From: Mytilisepta virgata
Taxonomy: Eukaryota; Mollusca; Bivalvia; Mytilida; Mytilidae
Assembly (NCBI GenBank): GCA_028015205.1
Contig: CM051516.1
Span: 54,688,230-54,752,229 of the forward strand
Direction: 5' to 3'
DNA: 64,000 bases
Shown here one piece after another: positions 1 to 11,846 of this stretch (its first letter is position 1; the number at the start of each line of letters is the position of its first letter). Below the pieces are notes generated by a model. The model saw nothing but the letters and a program-made list of their open reading frames with translations. It was not told the origin of the DNA and did not search any database. The position numbers and the translations under genes are program-made.

Positions 1-1584
1 GGTTCCCACTGGAATGATTTTTCGGCCATTAAATTTAGTCTTTCATTGATATGGTTTGACCTTTAATCAACATGACAAACCTTGAAGCTGTTCCCAAACT
101 GAACATCTTTTTATTATTTTTTTTAAAATTACATTTTTCCAGGGATATAAAGACAAACAATGGCGCTACTATCAACTAAAAAAAGAACAGAAGAGAGATA
201 TATTTGCAGAAAATATTTGCCATATGGATAAAACGACAAACAGTGGAGTTACTATCAACTGAAAAAAAAGGAGAACAGAAGGTCTTTCCATAAACTTTCA
301 TATTTACTACTCTAAAACAGTTGATCCTTCGACAGAACTTCACTAGATTTATATCCGACCAAGGACACCACAGCCAAACTTAATATACATTGTAGGACCC
401 AATGGAAAAGTGCTTTTAAAGATATTTTGGTTTTACAACAAGGCCAGTTAGACCTAACTTGGCATAAACATTCCATATGTTATCTTCTTTAAGAATTTTG
501 TCCATTACCGGAACCAAATATGCTGATTTCTACAGTATCTGCACCTCAGTTGCTAGTATTTCGATAGCAGACAGAAACTGATGCTTTAAATTACAGTTAC
601 AAAAATGTTAAATCTTTGTGCATAGCTTTTCGTAGATGGTTTTCCTTTTACCATTTTGACTTTTCTCCTTTTTGAATTTGCTCTTCCATTTCTTGAATTA
701 TTGTTTTGGATCAATTGAGGAATATGGATGAGTCGTAAATCGAAAGATATCGTAAATCGAGCGTGTCTGAAACCAAAGAGACAATGACTTTGCATCAATG
801 GTCCCTAGGTGATCTTCCAAACTTTTATCCAATGACCCGTTGCCCTAATTGTTCTGATTATATTTTCTTGATAGGTACTATGTATTAAATGTCTGAGGTG
901 CACCAAATGTAGACAAAATGAATGTGCAGCATGTTTTTATTTCAATTTTCGAAGTGCATTTCTTTTCCCATTCTAAATTGCCTGTTGAATAATATAAATA
1001 ATTCTTTTTAAATGGTAAAAAATTGAAAACTTTTCGTCGAAGGCTCTGTATGAATAATTTTATCAACATTAAGAATAATAACTACCGTCAAAAATAGATG
1101 GTAAATGTGGTGGGTGGTCTCGAATAAAATCATATGCACGATACAAATGTCATGGTGTCATTTCGTTCGGAATTTATCAAAAATTGAGAAAATGATTTTG
1201 CAATAAAAGTTCCTTAAAATTAAATTTTATTTTTCATTTCTATAGAAAAATATTTTTATATTTTATTTCTATAATTTTCGTGAGAAAATGCAAATTCCTT
1301 TAAGTATAATTAAGTCTTATTAGCGCCTAAGCTAAAGATATTGTATATTATAATTTTGTAAATAAATCATGTAAAAGAAGCGTTAAAAGAATTTTAGTAA
1401 ATCTGGGGTTAATTCAAATTATGCTGAGTTGTGATTACATGTCATTTTGATTCCGCTTTCGGCTTAGGCAGCTGTTGTGCAAAGAACAGTTAGATAAATT
1501 AAGCTCAATTAGCAGCTTATTGATACTCTTTTAACAAATGTGAAAAAAATATAGTATATGTTATTATATGCTTATCAGTAATAG
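1..1584. other. AT-rich intergenic DNA, no gene recognised
   Basis: I see no coding signature, RNA gene or clear transposon. The short open frames on the minus strand (586-798, 878-1069) have no recognisable motif. A stretch near 1151-1215 is similar to 3041-3102, so part of this DNA is dispersed repeat. Confidence 0.5.
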
Positions 1585-1682
1585 TTATTTCACGAGGACG
1601 CGGTGTGTCTGTTCAAGATCATCCCGAGGGCCGGACGCACGAGGGTTGATCTTATACAGACACACTAAGTCCGAGTGGGATA
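1585..1682. repeat. Palindromic (foldback) repeat
   Basis: The left arm (1585-1625) and the right arm (about 1642-1682) are imperfect inverted copies. Both contain a gtgtgtctgt / acagacacac core and a gatcat/gatc element, with a GC-rich centre in otherwise AT-rich DNA. This is the layout of a short foldback/MITE-like repeat. It has no coding capacity. Confidence 0.6.
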
Positions 1683-1848
1683 ACTATGTTACACCCCAGC
1701 TCATTCGGAGTACATGATAATAAACTTAAAGTAACGATATCAGTATTATCATAGATTTACTTTTATATATTTATTATGTATTGTATACCCCTTTGGAACC
1801 CATAACATAATGTTTATATAGGTAAAATTAACACTTCCTCGGTATGTG

Positions 1849-1925
1849 CTTCCGTAGTCTAGTGGTTAAGGCGTCTGAACAATATACTAATGGTCCCATG
1901 TTCGAATCTCAGTAGATTCTTTCAA
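1849..1925 (+). repeat. tRNA-derived SINE head
   Basis: A pol III A-box-like stretch (tagtctagtggttaaggcg) is followed about 40 bases later by a B-box (gttcgaatc). The acceptor and anticodon stems do not pair convincingly, so this is a tRNA-derived SINE promoter rather than a working tRNA gene. Confidence 0.6.
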
Positions 1926-2084
1926 AAACGTTAATTTTTAAATGTAATTTATGTTTCTACAAAATTTTCTAATTTTTAATCGTGAGTAAATTGTTCCCGC
2001 CAACTTCAAACGTAACAAAGAACTCTCGTTCGGGTGATCTGGCAGGGGTGATCCGCGACAGATCACCAATGTAAGAACAAAGGG

Positions 2085-3300
2085 TTTGGGATGTAATTAT
2101 GCTTATAGTAATTATTTATTTTTCAGATAATTGTTCCTATAAAGATCTTTTATTGTCACATTTGCTTTTATACGTAATTTCACTTGCTTTAGTGAAATAA
2201 ATAAGTAATAAAACTCATTCCAGTTTTTTTTCCAACTGTTTCATATGAGTTCATTGTTATTTTTAATTTTGTAATTTTAGATTTGATATGTTGTTTCGTA
2301 AAACATTTTGAAAATATGTTAATAGTTAAAATATATTTAAAGTATTTATTAATTTTATATTTCAAATTTGAATTCTACATTTTACATTTAATAGTTTATT
2401 GTAATTTATATATATTTAATGCGAGTTGTACTATTTTGAAGTTTCTAATTGTATATAGTTTTATAAATATGTTCCGTAAATAAAAATGTTTTAGTACTTG
2501 TGAAATGCCGTGAATCGAATGGTCTTTTAAGGTCAAAATTAAAGAGAAATTTGTACATCATCATACAGGAATAATAATAGAACTTTTGTTTCAAAAATAT
2601 TTATAAGGTTGGTTTTATTATTTAGAAGCCCTTTGGCGAGATTTCTGAATGTGTGGTAAACCTTCGTTTGAACATTCTTTTCTTTCGTTTTAAGATCTAA
2701 AGACAGTGATTCACGTATTTTCTTAAAAAAGCATTGTTGGAAATGATAATCTAAGTTTCATTACATCACATAGTTATACTTATAGTTTTAGTAATTCTAC
2801 ATTTGAGTAATTTCCCCATACATAATTTGTATTGTTAAGTTATTTCTCGTTACGTGTATTTCATAAATATTCCAAAAACCAATACTAAATTATTCGAGGT
2901 TTCAAGTTTTGGATTGAGCCAAATATTCGTTATTTAAAATTTCTTTTGCATATTTGTAGCATATTTTTCTTATATAAATGATTCATAGGAATTTTTCGTC
3001 ATGATGTCGGGTCGAAGTCAGTTGCAGCCTGAGGAGTTTTCATGGTGTCATTTTATTCGGAATTTATTAAATATTGAGAAAATATTTTTTCAATAAAAGT
3101 TTATGCGTGGTAACTTTTCGTTAGAACATTCTTTTCTGTCTTTTATGATCTAAAGACAGCGATTCACGTATTTTCTTATAAAGTATTGTTTGAAATGATA
3201 ATTTAAGTTCCATTACATCATACAATTTTACTTATAGTTGTGTTATTCTACTTTTCAGTTATTTCCCCATACATAATTTCTATTGTTGAGTTAAATCTTC
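2085..3300 (+). repeat. Diverged repeat blocks, duplicated locally
   Basis: The block at 2650-2850 is repeated at about 3107-3295. The block at 2865-3000 recurs at 5290-5425, and 2085-2250 recurs at 5440-5630. The LINE 3' end at 3340-4620 therefore sits between two copies of the same older repeat, as expected for insertion into it or for a segmental duplication. No coding potential was recognised. Confidence 0.55.
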
Positions 3301-3339
3301 AAATGGTAAGAAAGAATCCAAACTTGGGTACTAGGTCAA

Positions 3340-4620
3340 GAAACTAACACATCAGCAGATCAGATAAAACATTTGAGAATGTTAAGAACAAATAAAAATG
3401 AATATGCTGTAGAAGAAAGAATAAGTTTACCCAGAAAAACCGCCAATGCATTGATGAAAACCGGTCTTCACGGGTTGAATAGGCCGGACCCGAGAACACC
3501 ATATATAATTTACAGAGCGTATATACTTCCGCGTCTTCTTTATAGTTTGGAAACCTTACCACTGAACTCAAAACAATTAAAGTCCCTCAGTGACTTCCAT
3601 CTTAATCTGTTGAAGAACATACAATCATTACCAATCAGAACTGCTTCCTGTGCAGTATATGCCTTACTTGTTGCGTTCCCCTGAAGGCAGAGCTACACAA
3701 AAGACGACTAGGAGTACTTTCTCAATAATTACCCAAAATAATAAAAATCTAAGGATACACTTCTAAGACAATATCAACTCCAAATTAGTACAGGAACATT
3801 TATGGAAAGATTGTCTCAAATACTGAAAAATATATAATCTCCCGTCCGTCCATAGATCCATTATAAGCAAACCCTCCTTCCAAATAAGAATGGAAGAAGA
3901 AATGTAAGACAGAAATTGAAAAATATTGGTCTCAAGATCTTATTAATAATATCAGAACTAAGTCGACCCTGAAATAAATGTACTTTAAAAAAAATTAAAA
4001 TGGGAGAATCTCATCGTGTTTGGAATAAAACCTTTTAGGGGTTTGGGGAAATAAAGAAATCAATAGTGAAAGCAAGAATCTTAACAGGAACATATTTTTT
4101 ACAAACACATAGAGTAAATTTTGACATTGAACAAACGATTGATCTGTCCACTATGTAGAATAGAGGAGGAAAATATAGTACACTTTATTACAAGATGCTC
4201 AGTATTTGAGGAAGTACGCAAAATACACTATACTCCTATAAAACAACTTGTACTTCAGAAGATTGGTAAAAAACCCATGGTGTGATAATTTCTACAACAG
4301 AGATATAATCTGCCAAATGATTATTGACTGTCGAAAACTTGTTGGATCACATCTCCCAAATAATGAAGACTTCCTAAAGTCTTGCTCTGGGTTTCAAAGA
4401 GTCAACACCTTTTTATTTTTATTTTTACTTTTTACATACTCGTGATCAAGACCATATTGGTCAAAACGTTGAGTATTTTTAACTTTTTAGTTTGTTGTTG
4501 TTGTTTTACGATTTTATATTTGGTTTTGTTCGACTTGTGTATTTCATACATTTTAGTCGTTTTACACCCCTTTTGACAGCTCACCATTCCCATTTATTTT
4601 TTGTTATCTATTGTCGCATG
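3340..4620 (+). mobile_element. 3' end of a non-LTR retrotransposon (LINE), decayed
   Basis: The frame at 3373-3684 encodes the region just after the reverse-transcriptase fingers and palm of Jockey/CR1-like LINE ORF2 proteins, with the motif YILPRLLYSLETLPL. After frameshifts, a C-terminal zinc-knuckle (zf-RVT type) is readable near 4145-4215 as CPLC, then H and C (C-x2-C...H-x4-C). The 5' part, including endonuclease and catalytic YxDD, is absent, so this is a typical 5'-truncated copy. The 3' tail at 4380-4620 is nearly identical to 55096-55325, which identifies the family's 3' UTR. It is not functional. Confidence 0.75.
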
Positions 4621-6650
4621 AGCTGTTTCGAAAATACTTAGTTTTTTTAATATTGAAAAGGTGTCATCAAATCATATAACCAGGCTTGATAAATTAAAAA
4701 GGAACATTGATATGTGTGTACAGAATAGAATGTGGAGTAAAAAGGGTGTGCTGGGGTTAAATAATTAAATTTAGTTTAATTTCTTCATAATTTTAAAATA
4801 ATTTAGCACTAATTAAATAAAGCTAGCAATTAATAAATATCTGGTTCTAAGTCAAGGTATAAACACGAAGAAATTATAGTTAACAGACACTTTCAAATTT
4901 TTTATCTTTTATCTATGCAATTATATTAATACGCTATAATAATCCAAAATAATTTTTTTAATCATACTAGTCCAAAGTCGTTTTTTAAATTTTATTAGCC
5001 AATCTTGATATTATTTTGAATTGAATGTGAATGACATTTTACCTATGAAGATTTTATAATATGGGATATGGTTGTAAAGTATTATTAATAACTATTTTAT
5101 TAACTTGTTGTATTGAATATAACTTTATATATAAATCAAAATAAACATTTTAGTGCTTAAGGACTCTAATACAAATTAAGATTTTAAATAATTATCCCAT
5201 GTAAATAAGCCCTTTTTAAATCACAGTGATGTGCTCCTAATATGAAACAGGAGGAAGATACAGAAAATAATTAGTTATTTCCCCATAGGTGAATTATATA
5301 AGTGTTCCTTTGGACCAATGCTAAATTATTCGAGGTTTAAAGTTTTGGGTTTAGCCAAATATTCGTTATTTAAATTGCTTTTGCATATAATAGCATATTT
5401 TATTATTATAAATGATTCATAGGAATTTTACTCATAATCTATTAAATGTAATTGTATGCTTATCATTATGTTTACATGTTTGTTATTTATTTTTCAGACA
5501 TAATTGTTCTTGTTATATTTGTAATGACCTTTTATTGTCATAATTGCTTTTATATATAATTCCATTTGCTTTAGTGAAATAAATTAGTAATAAAACTCAT
5601 TCCAGTTTTGTTTCCAGCTGTTTCAGGCCTTTGCTCAGGAATTTGTACGTCTCGCAAAGTGCGCTCGTTGGTACAACCCAACTCATAAAAACAGCCTATC
5701 ATAACCCAAAACAAGCAAACCCGGTACAAATACAATCTAATAGAACTCTACAAACCGTTTGATTATTATATTGTTTATTTATTATTATTATTATTATTAC
5801 TATTATCATTATTATTATCTTATTATTCATATATTAAAAAAGTACGACACATTTGTCAGCTCTACTTGCAGATATATCACTTTATTAGTGATGACACTTA
5901 GATACTAAAATTATTCCAGTTTACTGTGTTTAAAGCTTTGGACTGTTTCATGGGGCAATATTTATCCTTAGGCAGTTATATTTGTGCAACTGTTGCTGTT
6001 TTAAGTGAGCTCATCAGATGAGCAGATGAGTTCAGAGGCGGTTTTTTACTGGCTTTAGCATTTACAATAGGTACTTAATATTTTGAAGGTTTTCCTTAAA
6101 TGTTGAGCAATCGGGTTTGACTAGAGTAGGATTAATTTGCGCTCGTGATCGTAAAAAAATGTGTTTTTCTTATCTTTAAGCAATTTAAACATCTCCCGAC
6201 CATTGTTGGAAAATATTTCTTGTTACTTGACCGTAAACATAATTGTCCAATCTCCTGATTGTCAATTATTTCGGAGTTATATATTGATAGATAAGCAAAC
6301 AAAAATACAATTCCCTTACGATATTATACAATACACTGTATATTGTTGTTTAATGGTATTCAAAATTATGATTTAAATAAATTTCATTAGTAAGCCGTCA
6401 ATTCAAATAAATTGTTATTAAAACCGTGAAAACAAAACACTACGCATTTTTAAGATTGACAGGGGTAATTTCGGATTTGTAATAAATTATCTCCACGTAG
6501 GTAAGGTTTAAGAAAATTGACTTCGATACAAATTCCATAATGTAATAATTTCGATTTGAGAAATCAGATAGTCCACTTATATGTGTATATAAACGTCTAA
6601 ATCCAGCACTGATGAAATCAGATTTGAACACTGTCAAATTTTTTATCTGA
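4621..6650. other. AT-rich repeat remnants and microsatellite
   Basis: No gene is seen. The stretch 5265-5640 repeats 2085-3000 in part. A simple ATT/TTA tract lies at about 5775-5830. The remaining short open frames, such as 6161-6376, carry no recognisable motif. Confidence 0.5.
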
Positions 6651-6654
6651 TTTT

Positions 6655-6742
6655 GGATTTTCTCAAACTCAAGTCGTCGAGACACTATTGCATCTATTTG
6701 ACGAGCCCTTTGTCCAGGTCCTAGACCACTCGACCACATCCC
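6655..6742 (-). repeat. tRNA-like SINE head (minus strand)
   Basis: Read on the minus strand, 6742-6700 gives a Leu/Ser-tRNA-like A-box region (gtggtcgagtggtctagg), with a much-diverged B-box about 45 bases further on. The apparent 99-codon frame at 6440-6739 starts inside this head and is therefore probably not a gene. Confidence 0.45.
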
Positions 6743-6860
6743 CTATGAAAATAGTGCTTAAGTGATCGACTACTATCTTGGAATGAACATAGAACATGTG
6801 TATATGCGCGTATCTATTGTGTTTGTATACCTCCCTGGTATACACACATATATATATATA

Positions 6861-7205
6861 TCACGTCTCAGAAGGTTGGCATGTATTCAAAAGTCTAATT
6901 TTTTCACGATACATGTTGAATATAAATATCATATCAACAACTTTCGTGGACTTGCCACATTCCAATAACGTCGTTAATTTTCTCTTACAATGTGCAACTC
7001 GACAATCATCTAGAGTGTCGACTGGAAAATTGTACTCGTCAAGTATAACTTTATTACCAACAACAATAGAAAGGGAAAGTTCCATGTTGGGAAGGCGTTC
7101 CCAAACTTCAAAAATGTTCGATCTCAGGCTAACTTTTCTCATAAGGAGTTTTAGTTCTTTTAGTTGTGACGATATTCCGATAACAGTATCGAGCTGCCTT
7201 CACAA
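6861..7205 (-). CDS. Possible internal or terminal exon, unidentified
   Basis: A minus-strand frame runs from an acceptor-like site (pyrimidine-rich tract then gaaggcag, near 7205) through a methionine at 7142 to a stop at 6861. The product is about 115 residues, leucine- and lysine-rich, with three cysteines, and has a more balanced composition than neighbouring chance frames. I recognise no domain and no partner exon. It may be a host exon or a TE fragment. Confidence 0.25.
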
Positions 7206-7901
7206 AAAAAGCATAATTGAATGCAGATATATAGTATACCTAAATTAGACTACATTTTATGTACGGTTGTCAATTGAAAAGGATTTAAAACATCTGGTGA
7301 TATATAACAAATAGTAACGGCACTAACCATAAAACAATGTTCTAAGAGTATCAATTGTATGCACATTAAGCCATTTTATATTCAATTTAATACAAGAAGG
7401 AAAGTCCAGGGTGAATTTCAGTCTTCTTTTTTATGTGTCATACAACGCAAGCTATAATTATACGTCTTTTGTTCATTTAAATTACTTTTGATCTTATTTA
7501 TCCAATGTTTTATTTTTTTACCTGTAGTACCTATCTTCATAAAAGTTGGATAAATGTGAATCTCAAACCCCCTACCAAACTTGATTGGCATGAACAAACT
7601 ACATCTGACGCAATGTGAAAAAGGTTGTCCCAAATAAAATTATACTTCTACTTCTACTATCATTTAAAAGACCGTTGACTTTATGTTTTAACAAAATAAA
7701 TCAAGAGAATAGGTAAAGTTTAAATGCATGGTAAATCTGAGTAAAAAATAACCTGCAGGTTGTTTTTAATGGCAAAAAATATCTTTGCTATTCTCGGTCA
7801 TTTTTGTCGCGGAAAACAAATAAAATACTAATATTTATTATAAAAACAATTAAAATCGCAAACAGTTAAACACCTATCCCAAACGATTGGAATAATCAAT
7901 C

Positions 7902-8120
7902 AGTAGTTAATATCGCATAAAAGTGTACCTTTTTTCTGACCAAAGTTCCAAGGGCGTATTTGAAACCCACCACAAAATAGCCATGCAGTTATTTTGCCCA
8001 ATTAGTCAAAGGGCGTATTCAAAAGCTGCATTAAACCCCTCGTCAGAATAGTCATATGACCTTTTTTACCCCCTTTCCTTGTGATATTTTAATTTTGTTT
8101 ACCGAAGTTAGTTTATCATC
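7902..8120 (+). repeat. Polinton left terminal inverted repeat
   Basis: It matches the reverse complement of 18588-18807 over its length with scattered substitutions and short indels. The conserved start is agtagttaatatcgcata and the shared inner end is accgaagtt. The divergence between the two arms points to an old insertion. Confidence 0.9.
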
Positions 8121-8138
8121 GCTGTCCTTAGAATTTTA

Positions 8139-8226
8139 CTTTTTTTCAACCCAAAGTTCCAAGGGTACATTTAAAACCTATGTCAAAGAAATAGCCATGT
8201 AGCTACATGTATTTGGCCCCATTAGA
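8139..8226 (+). repeat. Second, internal copy of the TIR head
   Basis: This stretch repeats the TIR segment 7925-8015, with shared landmarks aaagttccaaggg and aaatagccatg, in direct orientation about 215 bp further in. No matching inner copy was seen next to the right TIR. Confidence 0.6.
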
Positions 8227-8445
8227 CCCACTGGGTCTATGTCACTGCTAGTGGACTGTTAGTCCCCGACGGCATTATCAGTCCAGTAGCCAGTACCTTT
8301 GTCCTGGCAAGATTCATTATTCAAATGCCTTTCAACTGTTCGTTCAAAATTGACCATATTACCAGACATTTCTAAGGCTCTTCCTTTTGATGCAGAGGTG
8401 ACCCTTGGCTGAGTTTGGATACCTGTTTGCTTTAATTGTTTGATT
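8226..8445 (+). repeat. Dispersed repeat inserted in the Polinton
   Basis: It is closely similar to 39648-39862 (shared landmark cactgggtctatgtcactgc). The 39648 copy continues to about 40000, and its end is shared with 47715-47820. It lies between the left TIR and the pX-like gene and is not part of the element's own gene set. Confidence 0.65.
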
Positions 8446-9031
8446 TTTGATGGATGTGCTTACATTTGCATTACATATGGTCTTCTAACGCTGTCCACTT
8501 GTAATCCTCTACCAGACGGGCGCTTTACCAGTCCTGTCCCAAATAAACCGGCTAACACTGGTACTGCTAGACTGGCGAATATACCAAGAAATCCACCAGT
8601 CTGTTGTCTTGTTATTCTATGTTCAGTTTCAGTCTTTTTGCGGAGTGCTGCTTGAAGTTGATTTTTCTGTATTTTTGTAAATAGGTCAACATAAGGTTTA
8701 CTTAATAATATCGGAATTTTATCGTATGGTTTGCTGTTTGTATTGGTGTGCTTGCAGCTCCACTACCAAGAGCACCAAAGAATCCGCCATTTTGTAATTG
8801 GGCTCTCATTTGTGTCTGTGTGATAGTTAGTTGAACGCCATTCCCAGATACTTTTGACTTCTATATTCTATTTACTTGCGTTTGCGTTTGCGTTAACGCT
8901 ATTGGAAAGTCACCTCTTAATTGACTATTCATTAATCTTAATGTAAGGCACGATTTATTCTCATATGACTTTGCTAAATTTCTTCGTTGACCTTCGGATA
9001 AACCGAGACAATAGTTGACGTATTTACTCAA
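8440..9031 (-). pseudogene. pX-like (adenoviral core/minor virion protein type), broken
   Basis: In the first minus-strand frame (9031 to a stop at 8702), a basic protein reads through a segment of alternating T/Q residues (ALTQTQTQVNRI, then ITQTQMRAQL), followed by NGGFFGALGSGAA. One internal stop falls between the two. In a second frame (8655-8470) comes another glycine-hydrophobic stretch, TGGFLGIFASLAVPVLAGLF. A basic region followed by a GG-F-L hydrophobic tract is characteristic of the pX-like proteins of Polintons and adenoviruses, which are DNA-condensing or membrane-active minor virion components. The start codon position holds TTG, 11 bases after the capsid stop, so capsid and pX were probably adjacent genes of one unit. 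The two glycine-hydrophobic tracts may be a partial duplication. Confidence 0.65.
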
Positions 9032-9042
9032 TTTTTATTTCC

Positions 9043-11725
9043 TTATATAATTACAATATCATTTCCAATTGTGTCCAGAATTACCTCCTTCTCGTTTAAT
9101 ACAAGGGCGTAAACTCGATACGTACAAGTAGGGACGCCATTCAGTTTGTAATGAAGTGTAAGAGATATAACTCCATACTCACTCTTTCATCTACATAAGT
9201 CAAATCAAAGTATATAAGCCCGTGCAGGTAAGGTTCAGCATATTTCCTGTATCATACTCGTTACTAGCATTAGGCTTGAAATTGCAGACATCATCGAAAA
9301 TTCTGCTAATTTGATTCGAGCTGTATCCTGGTAATATCTTCCAGACCCAACTTCTAGCATCTGCTTTATTTATACTAAAAGTATCGAGTAATAAAAGGTT
9401 TTCTTTCTGATCAACGTGTTTGCCACCTCTTTGCAAGAATGCGATTACGTGTTTCGGGTGCTTTATTCCTATTGTAATACGATATGCAAGTTCGGATGCT
9501 TCAGTTAAACCTCTAGTGTGAATGTTTTTGCTGTTACTTCCACAAGGGCATTTGTTAGTGTAGCTCTTGCCGCGAACCCCGTATTTTCCGCTGTAGCAAC
9601 TTTAGTAATATCAGGGTTAACAAAGCTGGTTTTACCAACAGAATTGGCATACCCATCGGACAAAGTAAGTAATGTATTAACTGGATTTGCTAATGACAGA
9701 TTGTTACAGTCATATACTATTTTTCCGTTTTGCTCGACTGTCAATTGACTAAGAAAATTTGTGACATCTGAAATGACAGATACCTGATTATCTGTCAGTG
9801 CCGTACTAACTGCTAATTTTTCTACCCTGAATTGTATTAGGAAATATCCCTTGTACCAATCATAGAAAACCCCCGTATTGTTTACCGTGAATTTATAATC
9901 CGTCTTTACCTGTTGTTGTGTGTTGGGAGGAAATCTTAACGGGGTATCTAGTTGGATGCTACAATACTCGTACCTTTGTAAACTTTGTTCCCCTAAACAT
10001 CTTTTTCTTACAATATCATTTTTCTTTTTATATATAAAAAAATTAGCAGTTACTGTGTGAAAGAACAAAAGATCACGGAGTCTCTCTTCCCAAGGGTGGT
10101 AAGAACAAACAATGGAAGATACATGGAATAAAGTACATGTGCTAACTGCGGCATCATTAAAACCAAGGAAAAAAGGGAGGAAAACTGGAAATAGACAAAG
10201 CGATTAGACCAATAATACCAGAGCACCGGCCTTGCATATCAAGTAATTATCGCTGTTAATCTCTATCTTAATTCCCATCTTAGCTGGTGGTAATAGATTT
10301 TGTTCTAGCGACTGAAAGAAACTGAACAGATTTAGAGGTATTTTTGCTGTTACTTCCACAAGGGCATTTGTTAGTGTAGCTCTTGCCGCGAACCCCGTAT
10401 TTTCCGCTGTAGCAACTTTAGTAATATCAGGGTTAACAAAGCTGGTTTTACCAACAGAATTGGCATACCCATCGGACAAAGTAAGTAATGTATTAACTGG
10501 ATTTGCTAATGACAGATTGTTACAGTCATATACTATTTTTCCGTTTTGCTCGACTGTCAATTGACTAAGAAAATTTGTGACATCTGAAATGACAGATACC
10601 TGATTATCTGTCAGTGCCGTACTAACTGCTAATTTTTCTACCCTGAATTTTATTAGGAAATATCCCTTGTACCAATCATAGAAAACCCCCGTATTGTTTA
10701 CCGTGAATTTATAATCCGTCTTTACCTGTTGTTGTGTGTTGGGAGGAAATCTTAACGGGGTATCTAGTTGGATGCTACAATACTCGTACCTTTGTAAACT
10801 TTGTTCCCCTAAACATCTTTTTCTTACAATATCATTTTTCTTTTTATATATAAAAAAATTAGCAGTTACTGTGTGAAAGAACAAAAGATCACGGAGTCTC
10901 TCTTCCCAAGGGTGGTAAGAACAAACAATGGAAGATACATGGAATAAAGTACATGTGCTAACTGCGGCATCATTAAAACCAAGGAAAAAAGGGAGGAAAA
11001 CTGGAAATAGACAAAGCGATTAGACCAATAATACCAGAGCACCGGCCTTGCATATCAAGTAATTATCGCTGTTAATCTCTATCTTAATTCCCATCTTAGC
11101 TGGTGGTAATAGATTTTGTTCTAGCGACTGAAAGAAACTGAACAGATTTAGAGGTATTTTTGCTGTTACTTCCACAAGGGCATTTGTTAGTGTAGCTCTT
11201 GCCGCGAACCCCGTATTTTCCGCTGTAGCAACTTTAGTAATATCAGGGTTAACAAAGCTGGTTTTACCAACAGAATTGGCATACCCATCGGACAAAGTAA
11301 GTAATGTATTAACTGGATTGCTAATGACAGATTGTTACAGTCATATACTATTTTTCCGTTTTGCTCGACTGTCAATTGACTAAGAAAATTTGTGACATCT
11401 GAAATGACAGATACCTGATTATCTGTCAGTGCCGTACTAACTGCTAATTTTTCTACCCTGAATTGTATTAGGAAATATCCCTTGTACCAATCATAGAAAA
11501 CCCCCGTATTGTTTACCGTGAATTTATAATCCGTCTTTACCTGTTGTTGTGTGTTGGGAGGAAATCTTAACGGGGTATCTAGTTGGATGCTACAATACTC
11601 GTACCTTTGTAAACTTTGTTCCCCTAAACATCTTTTTCTTACAATATCATTTTTCTTTTTATATATAAAAAAATTAGCAGTTACTGTGTGAAAGAACAAA
11701 AGATCACGGAGCCTCTCAAGGGTGG
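9043..11725 (-). pseudogene. Major capsid protein, double jelly-roll type, partly triplicated
   Basis: The N-terminal half of the capsid protein is readable three times (11725-11037, 10884-10221 and 10068-9522). Features are FFHTVTANFFIYKKK, a strand-rich first jelly roll, and IPLNLFSFF with LLPPAK, which matches the conserved capsid core of Polinton/adintovirus proteins. The C-terminal half is single (about 9520-9043): the open stretch 9436-9200 leads to YFDLTYVDERV, then a -/+ frameshift, then an ending EKEVILDTIGNDIVII. Copy 1 is joined to the C-terminal half by a deletion that removes the LLPPAK region. Copy 3 has a 1-bp and a 5-bp deletion. The family forms the icosahedral shell. No copy is intact. 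Confidence 0.85.
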
Positions 11726-11846
11726 TAAGAACAAACAATGGAAGATACATGGAATAAAGTACATGTGCTAACTGCGGCATCATTAAAACCAAGGAAAAAA
11801 GGGAGGAAAACTGGAAATAGACAAAGCGATTAGACCAATAATACCA
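9522..11846. repeat. 816-bp tandem triplication
   Basis: Three direct copies lie head to tail: 9522-10220 (699 bp, inner end lost), 10221-11036 (816 bp) and 11037-11846 (810 bp). The repeat joint is aataatacca/gagcaccgg. Each full unit runs from the capsid interior through its N-terminus and the divergent promoter into the start of the PLA2 gene. The copies differ only by a few substitutions and small deletions, far less than the two TIRs differ, so the amplification is younger than the insertion, or is an assembly artefact. Confidence 0.9.

Noticed and set aside
1849..1925. tRNA gene
   Set aside because: A and B boxes are present but the stems do not pair; called a SINE head instead.
6440..6739. 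99-codon minus-strand frame
   Set aside because: It begins inside a tRNA-like SINE head and has no recognisable domain.
9518..9748. 76-codon plus-strand frame
   Set aside because: Antisense to the capsid gene.
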